From Paralysiella testudinis (GTDB lineage Bacteria > Pseudomonadota > Gammaproteobacteria > Burkholderiales > Neisseriaceae), in assembly GCF_016894345.1 (NCBI RefSeq), contig NZ_CP069798.1:682001-746000 (forward strand): a stretch of 64,000 nt of DNA. The letters are read 5' to 3'. Below are positions 56,549-64,000 of this stretch, in pieces. A program made the translations under genes and the position numbers. The stretch's first letter is position 1. Each line of letters opens with the position of its first letter. Below the pieces are notes generated by a model that worked only from the letters and a program-made list of their open reading frames with translations, was not told the origin of the DNA and ran no database searches.

Positions 56549-56748
56549 GAGAAAAGAAGAGGCGGGTCGTACTCACACTTATCGGTAATCAGGAATCGGA
56601 TGTCAGGTGACGGGAATCAGGATAGAAATTGACTACCGTAGCGAGAACCGATTCCGTTGTGTATAAAGATGCGAAAGAAAGAATATCGATTCAGAAGAAC
56701 AAGCCAATAAAATGGATGGTTTGAATGAATGGATAGCAAAGACCTCAT

Positions 56749-56825
<77 letters not shown>

Positions 56826-56841
56826 TTACCTTGACCCTTAT

Positions 56842-56917
56842 GGGGGCATAGCTCAGTTGGTAGAGCACCTGCTTTGCAAGCAGGGGGTCATCGGTTCGAT
56901 CCCGTTTGCCTCCACCA
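56842..56917 (+). tRNA. tRNA-Ala (TGC anticodon)
   Basis: The 76-nt gene has acceptor GGGGGCA/TGCCTCC, anticodon loop TTTGCAA, T-loop GGTTCGATCCC and encoded CCA. It lies 16 bp after tRNA-Ile, the standard order in Neisseria spacers. Confidence 0.98.
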
Positions 56918-57400
56918 TCATCAGCAAGCGATGAGGGGAATCAAAAAAGCAACAAAGCAACAAAGCAACAACAAGCCTCAATCTTACTTTACAAATCAAA
57001 GCATACTGAAAAACAGGGCTGATTAATAAATCAGTACTGCTTATAGTGTTCTTTGATTTGCGAAGTAAAGCTGGCACAAGCCGGTAAAAAGCAACGCATC
57101 GATCTTTAACAAATTGGAAAGCCGAAATCAACAAACAAAGACAATGTTGGTTTGGATGGAAGTACAGGTTCTTGCAAGAGCCCGTATTTCAGCAAGTTAA
57201 AGGCTGCCTGAAAGGGTGGTTGGCCAACTTGCACAGCCAAGCCACAACAATTTGGGTGATGATTGTATCGGACACATTCTGAACACAAAAGGCAGAATGT
57301 GTCACACAACAAAGCAGTAAGCTTTATCAAAGTAAGTACTTCTAGCCTAGCCCCTAGTCAACGGGAGCGAAGCCAAGTCAAAGAGGTTCTTGAAATGATA
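56918..57400 (+). other. 16S-23S spacer, 3' part
   Basis: It holds a boxA-like GATCTTTAACAAATTGG near 57099-57115, a DUS at 57201-57212 and the 5' half of the 23S processing stem (TGAAATGATAGAGTCAAG, pairing with sequence at 60704-60722). No gene is seen. Confidence 0.7.
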
Positions 57401-58370
57401 GAGTCAAGTGAATAAGTGCATCAGGTGGATGCCTTGGCGATGATAGGCGACGAAGGACGTGTAAGCCTGCGAAAAGCGCGGGGAGCTGGCAATAGAGCTG
57501 TGATCCGCGATGTCCGAATGGGAAACCCACCGCATTTTGTGCGGTATCCATAACTGAATACATAGGTTATGAGAAGCGAACCCGGAGAACTGAACCATCT
57601 AAGTACCCGGAGGAAAAGAAATCAACCGAGATTCCGTAAGTAGTGGCGAGCGAACACGGAAGAGCCTGTATGTGATAGCTGTTGAGATAGAAGAACAACT
57701 TGGGAAAGTTGGCCATAGTGGGTGAAAGCCCCGTATTCGAAATCTCATCAGTGGTACTAAGCATACGACAAGTAGGGCGGGACACGAGAAATCCTGTCTG
57801 AACATGGGGGACCATCCTCCAAGGCTAAATACTCATCATCGACCGATAGTGAACCAGTACCGTGAGGGAAAGGCGAAAAGAACCCCGGGAGGGAGTGAAA
57901 TAGAACCTGAAACCTGATGCATACAAACAGTGGGAGCGGACAAGTTCCGTGACTGCGTACCTTTTGTATAATGGGTCAACGACTTACATTCAGTAGCGAG
58001 CTTAACCGGATAGGGGAGGCGCAGGGAAACCGAGTCTTAATAGGGCGACTAGTTGCTGGGTGTAGACCCGAAACCGAGTGATCCATCCATGGCCAGGATG
58101 AAGGTGCCGTAACAGGTACTGGAGGTCCGAACCCACGCATGTTGCAAAATGCGGGGATGAGCTGTGGATAGGGGTGAAAGGCTAAACAAACTCGGAGATA
58201 GCTGGTTCTCCCCGAAAACTATTTAGGTAGTGCCTCGAGCAAGACACTGATGGGGGTAAAGCACTGTTATGGCTAGGGGTCATTGCGACTTACCAACCCA
58301 TGGCAAACTAAGAATACCATCAAGTGATTCCTCGGGAGACAGACAGCGGGTGCTAACGTCCGTTGTCAAG

Positions 58371-58403
<33 letters not shown>

Positions 58404-58450
58404 AAATGATAGATTAAGTGGTAAACGAAGTGGGAAGGCCCAGACAGCCA

Positions 58451-58482
<32 letters not shown>

Positions 58483-58560
58483 GAAAGCGTAATAGCTCAC
58501 TGGTCGAGTCGTCCTGCGCGGAAGATGTAACGGGGCTCAAATCTATAACCGAAGCTGCGG

Positions 58561-59003
58561 ATTCAGGAATCAGACTACAGGAATCAGGAATCAGGATGAA
58601 AGCACAGCGATTCGAAGATTTGCAGGTATTTCAAAAGCGTACCGTATCTCCTTAGAGATACACCGCAGCAGTTTGGAATTTCCACAAATCGAACAATACG
58701 CACTGGCCGATTAAATTAGACGCGCCAGCAAAAGCATCTGTTCAAATCTTGCTGAAGGCTATGGCAAAAGAAGCCAGTCGCCAGCAGAATTTAAAAGATA
58801 CATCCTGATCAGTATCGGCTCAGCAGACGAAATGCGCGTCTGGCTGCGATACTGTCTTGATTTACAGTACATCAGCAACACGGAATGGCAATATTGGCGA
58901 GAAACATATGAAGAAATCGCCAAAATGCTGCAAGGACTCAGTAAAAGCCTGAATAAATAAAGGCAGTTACTGATACCCGATTCCTGTAGTCTGATTCCTG
59001 GAT
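58561..59003 (+). other. 23S rRNA intervening sequence (helix 45)
   Basis: The insertion falls between ACCGAAGCTGCGG and GGTAGGGGAGCGTTCTG, which are adjacent in normal 23S helix 45, a known IVS site. Its ends are complementary: ATTCAGGAATCAGACTACAG at the left and CTGTAGTCTGATTCCTG at the right. They form the long stem that RNase III processes. It carries a decayed S23-type gene. Confidence 0.92.
58596..58960 (+). pseudogene. broken 23S rRNA IVS protein (S23, four-helix bundle)
   Basis: It starts MKAQRFEDLQVFQK, the typical opening of the IVS-encoded S23 family. A one-base loss after CAAAAG then shifts the frame to YRISLEIHRSSLEFPQIEQY. Further on, a Gln codon has become TAA (ALAD-stop-IRRASKSICSN). 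The rest reads cleanly to LAEGYGKRSQSPAEFKRYI, GSADEMRVWLRYCLDLQY and MLQGLSKSLNK. Intact members of the family are about 120 aa. Two independent lesions make a functional product very unlikely, while the RNA stem needed for splitting 23S is kept. Confidence 0.9.
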
Positions 59004-59705
59004 GGTAGGGGAGCGTTCTGTAGGCCGAAGAAGGTGACTTGAGAAGGTTGCTGGAGGTATCAGAAGTGCGAATGTTGACATGAGTAGCGATAAAGCGGGT
59101 GAAAAGCCCGCTCGCCGAAAAGCCCAAGGTTTCCTACGCAACGTTCATCGGCGTAGGGTGAGTCGGCCCCTAAGGCGAGGCAGAAATGCGTAGTCGATGG
59201 GAAACGGGTTAATATTCCCGTACTTTGATTTAGTGCGATGTGGGGACGGAGAAGGTTATGTCAGCGGCCTGTTGGAATAGGTCGTTCAAGCCGGTAGGTG
59301 GAAAGTTTAGGCAAATCCGGACTTTCATAACACCGAGAAGTGATAACGAGCGTCTACGGACGTGAAGTGACAGATACCACGCTTCCAGGAAAAGCCACTA
59401 AGCTTCAGCTAAATCAGAACCGTACCGCAAACCGACACAGGTGGGCAGGATGAGAATTCTAAGGCGCTTGAGAGAACTCAGGAGAAGGAACTCGGCAAAT
59501 TGATACCGTAACTTCGGGAGAAGGTATGCCCTTTGATGTGAAAGACTTGCTCTGTAAGCATCGGAGGGTCGCAGAGAATCGGTGGCTGCGACTGTTTATT
59601 AAAAACACAGCACTCTGCAAACACGAAAGTGGACGTATAGGGTGTGACGCCTGCCCGGTGCTGGAAGGTTAATTGAAGATGTGCAAGCATCGGATCGAAG
59701 CCCCA

Positions 59706-59779
<74 letters not shown>

Positions 59780-60046
59780 TGGCGTAACGATGGCCACACT
59801 GTCTCCTCCTGAGACTCAGCGAAGTTGAAATGGTTGTGAAGATGCAATCTACCCGCTGCTAGACGGAAAGACCCCGTGAACCTTTACTGTAGCTTTGCAT
59901 TGGACTTTGAAGTCACTTGTGTAGGATAGGTGGGAGGCTTAGAAGCAGGAACGCTAGTTCTTGTGGAGCCGTCCTTGAAATACCACCCTGGTGACTTTGA
60001 GGTTCTAACCCAGACCCGTAATCCGGGTCGGGGACCGTGCATGGTA

Positions 60047-60091
<45 letters not shown>

Positions 60092-60147
60092 TTCGAAGGT
60101 TACCTAGGTCCGGTCGGAAATCGGGCTGATAGTGCAATGGCAAAGGT

Positions 60148-60180
<33 letters not shown>

Positions 60181-60212
60181 GCGAAAGCAGGACATAGTGA
60201 TCCGGTGGTTCT

Positions 60213-60268
<56 letters not shown>

Positions 60269-60287
60269 TCCGCCCAAGAGTTCATAT

Positions 60288-60337
<50 letters not shown>

Positions 60338-60342
60338 TAGTC

Positions 60343-60375
<33 letters not shown>

Positions 60376-60942
60376 TGGTACGTGAGCTGGGTTTAAAACG
60401 TCGTGAGACAGTTTGGTCCCTATCTGCAGTGGGCGTTGGAAGTTTGACGGGGGCTGCTCCTAGTACGAGAGGACCGGAGTGGACGAACCTCTGGTGTACC
60501 GGTTGTCACGCCAGTGGCATCGCCGGGTAGCTAAGTTCGGAAGAGATAAGCGCTGAAAGCATCTAAGCGCGAAACTCGCCTGAAGATGAGACTTCCCTTG
60601 CGGCTTGACCGCACTAAAGAGACGTTCGAGACCAGGACGTTGATAGGTCGGGTGTGGAAGTGCAGCAATGCATGAAGCTAACCGATACTAATTGCTCGTG
60701 AGGCTTGACTCTATCATTTGAAGGACTTCGTGGTTCAGGGTTCAGACAACAGGCATCGGGAATCAGGAAAACTGATAACCGGGCTAATCTGAGCAGACAT
60801 GAACGACAGAAGAAAATGAATAAAGCTTACTGAAGTCATGCGTTACACAGAAAGTGTGAGCATGCGATACACAGCATCACCCAACAAACACAGTTGATTT
60901 AGCCTGACAAACAGGCAACGGCTTACCGATTTGACAGTTTAA

Positions 60943-61056
60943 GTTTGGCGGCCACAGCGAGTTGGTCCCACGCCTTCCCATCCCGAACAGGACCGTGAAA
61001 CGACTCAGCGCCGATGATAGTATGGATACCCATGTGAAAGTAGGTCACCGCCAAAC
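60943..61056 (+). rRNA. rrf: 5S ribosomal RNA
   Basis: The terminal stem GTTTGGCGG (60943-60951) pairs with CCGCCAAAC (61048-61056). The internal GGTCCCACGCCTTCCCATCC and GAACAGGACCGTGAAACGAC blocks are neisserial 5S. The length is 114 nt. Confidence 0.96.
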
Positions 61057-61066
61057 ACCCTATATA

Positions 61067-61096
61067 AAGCCCCTGATACTCACGTATCGGGGGCTT
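61067..61096 (+). terminator. rRNA operon terminator
   Basis: AAGCCCCTGATAC and GTATCGGGGGCTT pair around CTCAC, followed by GTTCTTT. It lies 11 bp after 5S. Confidence 0.85.
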
Positions 61097-61237
61097 GTTC
61101 TTTGGGGGCAAGATAACAAGATTTAGGCTGCCTGAAAGCAGTAAAATAAAAAAGGAATACATGACTTCAGATACCATGTTACAAGGTCAAATAAAATTTG
61201 TGTAAAGATTTTAACTTATTGATTTATATTTATAAAT

Positions 61238-61296
61238 AGTGTTGCTGTTTCGCTAGGCAACACTAAACCGAACGCGGATTGCTTGCAATTCGCGTT
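61238..61296. terminator. tandem hairpins at the prophage border
   Basis: AGTGTTGC/GCAACACT (61238-61264) is followed by AACGCGGATTG/CAATTCGCGTT (61271-61296, one mismatch) and then TTTCTGTTT. They lie between the last DUS (61123-61134) and the transposase stop, so they probably mark and insulate the edge of the foreign segment. Confidence 0.6.
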
Positions 61297-61339
61297 TTCT
61301 GTTTGCATCAGGCATGGCGTTGCGTCGCCATACCCACGC

Positions 61340-62311
61340 TTAAGGTTTCTGCATACCGTATCGCGCCGGGTCGAATGATTCGCCTTTGTTCCAGAGGTGC
61401 CAGGCTATACCGGCCAGTTTGCGCATAAGGGCAACAATGATGACTTTTGAGGGTTTGTTTCTTTGTCTTAAGCGCTCTACAAAAGCGCTGAAATAGCCGC
61501 AACGCAGGCAGACGAGTGCGGACATATACAGGCTGCCTTTAAGCGTTCTGTTGCCGTACTTTGATAGCTTATCCGGTTTATTAACGCTGGTTCCAGATTG
61601 CTCTTTTTGCGGGCTTAATCCGGCAAAGGCAACAAACTGATTTTCTGTTTGGAATCGGTAGAGGGTTAAGAAGTGGGATAACGTGGCCGCAGTGATTGCG
61701 CCGAATGATGGCATGGTTTGCAGATTGGTTGCGGTATCCGCCGCCGGAGATTGCTGTGTCAAATCGGCAATATGCTGTTTCAATTGCTTAATGCTGGATT
61801 CAATCATTTTGCGATGGGTGTTAAAGATTTCGAGCAAGTGAGCATCTTTAACGGCTTTAATGCGGTTTTTGATGGCGTTTAAGTCTTTGTTAAGCTGGCG
61901 CAAGCCTGCTATGTTGCGTCTGATTTTATGCTGTATTGAAGTGGGTTTAACATAGATGCTTTGCGGTTTGATTTTGTCGCAGTAGCGGGCAATCATTTTG
62001 GCATCTTGTTTGTCTGTTTTGGTTCGTAAAAACTCGGTTTTGGCGAAGCTCTTTATTTTAAGCGGGTTGATGACGCTTACTTTGTAACCGCAATCCGTTA
62101 GAAAGTCGGCAAAGTCCTCATAGTAATTGCCCGTTGCTTCCATGCAGAAGTGCGGCTGCAAATTCAAATCATCTACATGCTGTTTCAGCTGCAAATAACC
62201 CTTATGGCTGTTTTCAATTTTGATATGCGTGATTGCATTTTCATCAATCAAAAATCCGATGTCGATATGCAGTTTTGATATGTCGCACCCCGTCGGTGTA
62301 AAGCTTTTCAT
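61340..62311 (-). CDS. IS110/Piv-family transposase-recombinase
   Basis: This DEDD recombinase of 323 aa is related to pilin-gene inverting proteins and to the PivNM/Irg proteins of neisserial filamentous phages. The RuvC-like N-terminal domain shows GCDISKLHIDIGF (Asp), CMEATGNYYEDF (Glu) and RTKTDKQDAKMIARYC (two Asp). The coiled-coil centre spans about 120-195. The C-terminal Tnp_20 domain has TMPSFGAITAATLSHF and SKYGNRTLKGSLYMSAL with the catalytic Ser. IS110 elements lack terminal inverted repeats and are guided by a bridge RNA made from their noncoding end. The region upstream of the start (62312 onward) is structured and could hold it. The gene looks intact. Confidence 0.93.
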   Translation of the reverse strand: MKSFTPTGCDISKLHIDIGFLIDENAITHIKIENSHKGYLQLKQHVDDLNLQPHFCMEATGNYYEDFADFLTDCGYKVSVINPLKIKSFAKTEFLRTKTDKQDAKMIARYCDKIKPQSIYVKPTSIQHKIRRNIAGLRQLNKDLNAIKNRIKAVKDAHLLEIFNTHRKMIESSIKQLKQHIADLTQQSPAADTATNLQTMPSFGAITAATLSHFLTLYRFQTENQFVAFAGLSPQKEQSGTSVNKPDKLSKYGNRTLKGSLYMSALVCLRCGYFSAFVERLRQRNKPSKVIIVALMRKLAGIAWHLWNKGESFDPARYGMQKP

Positions 62312-62329
62312 GTTGTTTTTCCTTATATG

Positions 62330-62520
62330 CAGGCTTTAATGCTATTCGCATTTTACCTATTGATACCATTCAACTTTAAATTTACGGCGCACAGTCTGAA
62401 AAACAGCCTTGATGGCTCGGTAGCTTTTACGTGCTTATGCCGTGGCTTGTCACGCAAGACAAGCTGCCGTTATGGCAGTGACATGGTAACGCAAAACGTT
62501 TCAGGAATTTTAAATTTCAA
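62330..62520 (-). ncRNA. candidate structured RNA (possible bridge RNA) upstream of the IS110 transposase
   Basis: On the strand of the transposase two perfect hairpins stand side by side: CTGCC/GGCAG (62463-62477) and CTTGTC/GACAAG (62445-62462). Further weak pairings flank them. No reading frame spans the region. In IS110-group elements the left noncoding end encodes a bridge RNA with two loops that read donor and target DNA, and this is the matching position. The boundaries are guesses. Confidence 0.35.
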
Positions 62521-62572
62521 AGCAGCAGGATAAATTGAACATTGCCGAATCCGGCCGTTCCGCTTGTTTTTA

Positions 62573-62776
62573 CATCGCTGTGCCGCTTGCTGTTATCGGC
62601 ATCGGCCGGGGTGCTGTGATTGGGGCACAAACATAAAAAACCGCAAGGGGGTATTCATAAAGACACGGTAAAGCTGTGTCTTTACAAACCTTCCCCCTTG
62701 CGGTTTTTTCTGTTCGCGCCTGATCCAATCGCACCCCGACCGATGCCGATAACAGACGGATAAGCAGCACAGCGAT
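62573..62776. repeat. nested palindrome of about 204 bp
   Basis: There are three levels of symmetry. Outer imperfect arms of about 50 bp lie at 62573-62622 and 62725-62776 and share TGTTATCGGCATCGG. The middle arms AAAAAACCGCAAGGGGG (62635-62651) and CCCCCTTGCGGTTTTTT (62693-62709) are perfect. The core is AAAGACAC/GTGTCTTT (62659-62683). Such structure suits an origin or packaging signal of a single-stranded phage, or a very strong bidirectional terminator. Confidence 0.8.
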
Positions 62777-62867
62777 ATAAAAAAAAGCGCCACTAATCGT
62801 TTTCCCCTCCCTTAACCTCCTCCATCCGGATAGGGGGTAAGGCAACAGCAAACCGAAAGGAAATATC

Positions 62868-63050
62868 ATGGAAAAGCAATACCCCTGCATTTTGGTTCAA
62901 AAGTGGTCCGAACAGGATTGGCGGGTTTATCTGCACATCACCGAAAGAGTGTGTACGGAAGTATGCAGATGGCCGGAAGAAGAAAAAGCCCGTGAGGCGG
63001 CACGCAGGACAAGCGTTGACTTAAACACGCCCGTTTATACGGTTTTATAA
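62868..63050 (+). CDS. hypothetical small protein (60 aa)
   Basis: ATG at 62868 follows AAAGGAAATATC, a good ribosome-binding site. The peptide has EKQYPCILVQKWSEQDWR, then a Cys-containing TERVCTEVCRWPEEEKAREA segment and an Arg-rich end. It is soluble and probably alpha/beta. It is the only gene on the plus strand of the prophage part and has its own terminator. I do not recognise it. Confidence 0.65.
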   Translation: MEKQYPCILVQKWSEQDWRVYLHITERVCTEVCRWPEEEKAREAARRTSVDLNTPVYTVL

Positions 63051-63070
63051 GAAAGGGAAAGAGCCAAAAC

Positions 63071-63098
63071 AAAACCGCCGGAGAGATTCGGCGGTTTT
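63071..63098. terminator. intrinsic terminator after the 60-aa gene
   Basis: AAAACCGCCG and CGGCGGTTTT pair around GAGAGATT, with TTTTGTTG shortly after. The remaining 97 bases to the next stop codon show nothing. Confidence 0.8.
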
Positions 63099-63195
63099 GG
63101 CATTTTGTTGTGGTCGAGTTCGACGGCCGGAAGGCAAAAACAATCTATTTTGCTTAAATTTTAGGCATGGTTGGCAAGGTGTGCGCAATTTAATG

Positions 63196-63513
63196 CTAAG
63201 AATTTGAATTGTTTGGTTGGACATCTACAGTGTCTAAAAACAAAACCATGCGCTCCAATGCCGAACGGGTGTTATAACTGAGGCTCTTGCCTTTGTCTGT
63301 CAAATCAAATTCGGAAATTGTATTCAGCGTGTGAAGTAAAAACTGAGCCTGATCTGCATCAAGCACCAAAGCACCCAAAGCATGATTTAGCGGCTGAGAA
63401 TTACCGGGAATACGGGTTAAAAAAAGCGCATTATCTTCAAAAAAATACTCAAAAGCAAAAAATCCCGGGGAAGTAGAAACATGTTCAAAACCTTTAAAAT
63501 GAACAAACTTCAT
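63196..63513 (-). CDS. hypothetical prophage protein (105 aa)
   Basis: It starts 10 bp after the Zot-like gene ends, with GAAAGG before the ATG, so the two form an operon. The protein is soluble and acidic: FKGFEHVSTSPGFFAFEYFF, LGALVLDADQAQFLLHTLNT and SALERMVLFLDTVD. I do not recognise a family. Its place after zot suggests a phage assembly or regulatory role, which is only an inference. Confidence 0.7.
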   Translation of the reverse strand: MKFVHFKGFEHVSTSPGFFAFEYFFEDNALFLTRIPGNSQPLNHALGALVLDADQAQFLLHTLNTISEFDLTDKGKSLSYNTRSALERMVLFLDTVDVQPNNSNS

Positions 63514-63523
63514 TACACGCCTT

Positions 63524-64000
63524 TCACTGCAGACTTTTAAAATCCGGCGGCATCAAATCCGGCCGGGGTTTGCTATCCAGCATCAGCACAGAGCCGCTTG
63601 ACGCTGCCGCTGATACCGAGGTATCAACCGCCGCTGCAACGGCCTGTTGCGGCTGTTTGTAGGGGTTATAAATGCCATTCTCGACAAAGTCAATACACAG
63701 ACCCTTATCCATGCCCTGAATCGGGGTGCCTTGGTCGGTATAGCAGGTGCAACGGTTGCCGTTTTGCACACAGCCCACCGGGTAAGGCATGGTTTGAATG
63801 TTGCGGTTGTGTGCGTTGTAAATCGGCGCAGTCCACGGTTTGCCGTCAATCGACGGACGCCACTCTTCGGGTTTCAGATTATTGTCCGGCTGCTCCTGCT
63901 GCGGTTGCGACGCCATCGGATAACTGCCCGGCGCAGGCTGTTGCGGCTGATTCTCGTTTTGCGGCTGAGACTGGCTTTCAGGCTTTATTGCCCGCTCAGG
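63524..64000 (-). CDS. zot: Zot-like protein, C-terminal part (gene cut by the window edge)
   Basis: The frame stays open to 64000, so the visible 158 residues are the C-terminal part of a longer protein; the ATG at 63916 is internal. A Pro/Gln-rich linker (QPQNENQPQQPAPGS) leads to SIDGKPWTAPIYN and then YPVGCVQNGNRCTCYTDQGT and GLCIDFVENGIYNPYK. This Cys-rich segment is typical of the periplasmic end of filamentous-phage Zot (pI-type) assembly ATPases. The ATPase and membrane segments lie beyond the window. The identification rests on that motif alone. Confidence 0.7.
   Translation of the reverse strand, partial: PERAIKPESQSQPQNENQPQQPAPGSYPMASQPQQEQPDNNLKPEEWRPSIDGKPWTAPIYNAHNRNIQTMPYPVGCVQNGNRCTCYTDQGTPIQGMDKGLCIDFVENGIYNPYKQPQQAVAAAVDTSVSAAASSGSVLMLDSKPRPDLMPPDFKSLQ

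Larger units (their letters stand above)
61240..64000. mobile_element. partial filamentous prophage (Nf/MDA-like) with IS110-type transposase
   Basis: Basis: a Piv/IS110-type transposase, a Zot-like protein fragment, small hypothetical genes and a complex palindrome, all without a single DUS, directly downstream of an rRNA operon rich in host signatures. Neisserial filamentous phages are known to carry a pivNM-type transposase and a zot-like gene. The left border is uncertain (somewhere in 61135-61300) and the element runs past the window end. Confidence 0.7.

Overview
The window is chromosomal DNA from a member of the Neisseriaceae. The rRNA operon is Neisseria-like. The DNA-uptake word AGGCTGCCTGAA, the dialect known from Simonsiella and relatives (AG-simDUS), occurs dozens of times, often as inverted pairs that double as terminators. 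A minority form, AGGCTACCTGAA (Eikenella dialect), is also present. I cannot name the genus with certainty.

Layout: (1) 194-3750: EmrA/EmrB-type (FarAB-like) efflux pair, a GNAT acetyltransferase and two Correia-like miniature repeats. (2) 3912-12629: a complete type I-F CRISPR-Cas locus, cas1, cas2-3, csy1, csy2, csy3, cas6f. (3) 12777-18931: a CRISPR array of 103 repeats and 102 spacers. (4) 19104-21866: a lipoprotein and oligopeptidase A. (5) 22094-22720: a second, shorter array, followed by a rubredoxin gene of 54 codons. (6) 23202-24377: a BenE-family transporter. (7) 24731-39017: a complete 14-gene nuoA-N operon for respiratory complex I, behind a strong promoter and a Fur-box-like site. 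(8) 39278-54178: housekeeping genes: small lipoprotein, gamma-carbonic-anhydrase-like protein, thrB, AGCS symporter, asd, APC permease, murJ, yhhQ, queF with a preQ1 riboswitch, aroG, lldD, prpE. (9) 54703-61096: an rRNA operon (16S, tRNA-Ile, tRNA-Ala, 23S, 5S) whose 23S gene carries an intervening sequence with a broken S23-type gene. (10) about 61240 to the end: a DUS-free stretch with an IS110/Piv-family transposase, a nested palindrome, small genes and the C-terminal part of a Zot-like protein, read as one end of a filamentous prophage.

The most exciting feature lies in the 298 bases between cas2-3 and csy1. Two degenerate CRISPR repeats (8423-8450 and 8477-8504) flank a 26-nt pseudo-spacer. 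That pseudo-spacer matches 18 of 26 bases of a site at 8563-8588, which is preceded by a CC PAM and ends exactly on the -35 box of the csy1 promoter. Four of the eight mismatches fall at positions 6, 12, 18 and 24, the bases that Cascade-type complexes flip out. The 26-nt length equals the normal 32 minus one Cas7 step. I read this as a CRISPR-derived RNA that directs the Csy complex to repress its own operon, in the manner of Cas-regulating RNAs (CreR). The concept is established elsewhere; this instance is inferred from sequence alone.

The spacer record is also informative: two spacers overlap by 20 nt with one silent difference, one spacer contains a complete host DUS, two encode peptides typical of phage tail fibre and P2-type replication protein, and several spacers are duplicated.
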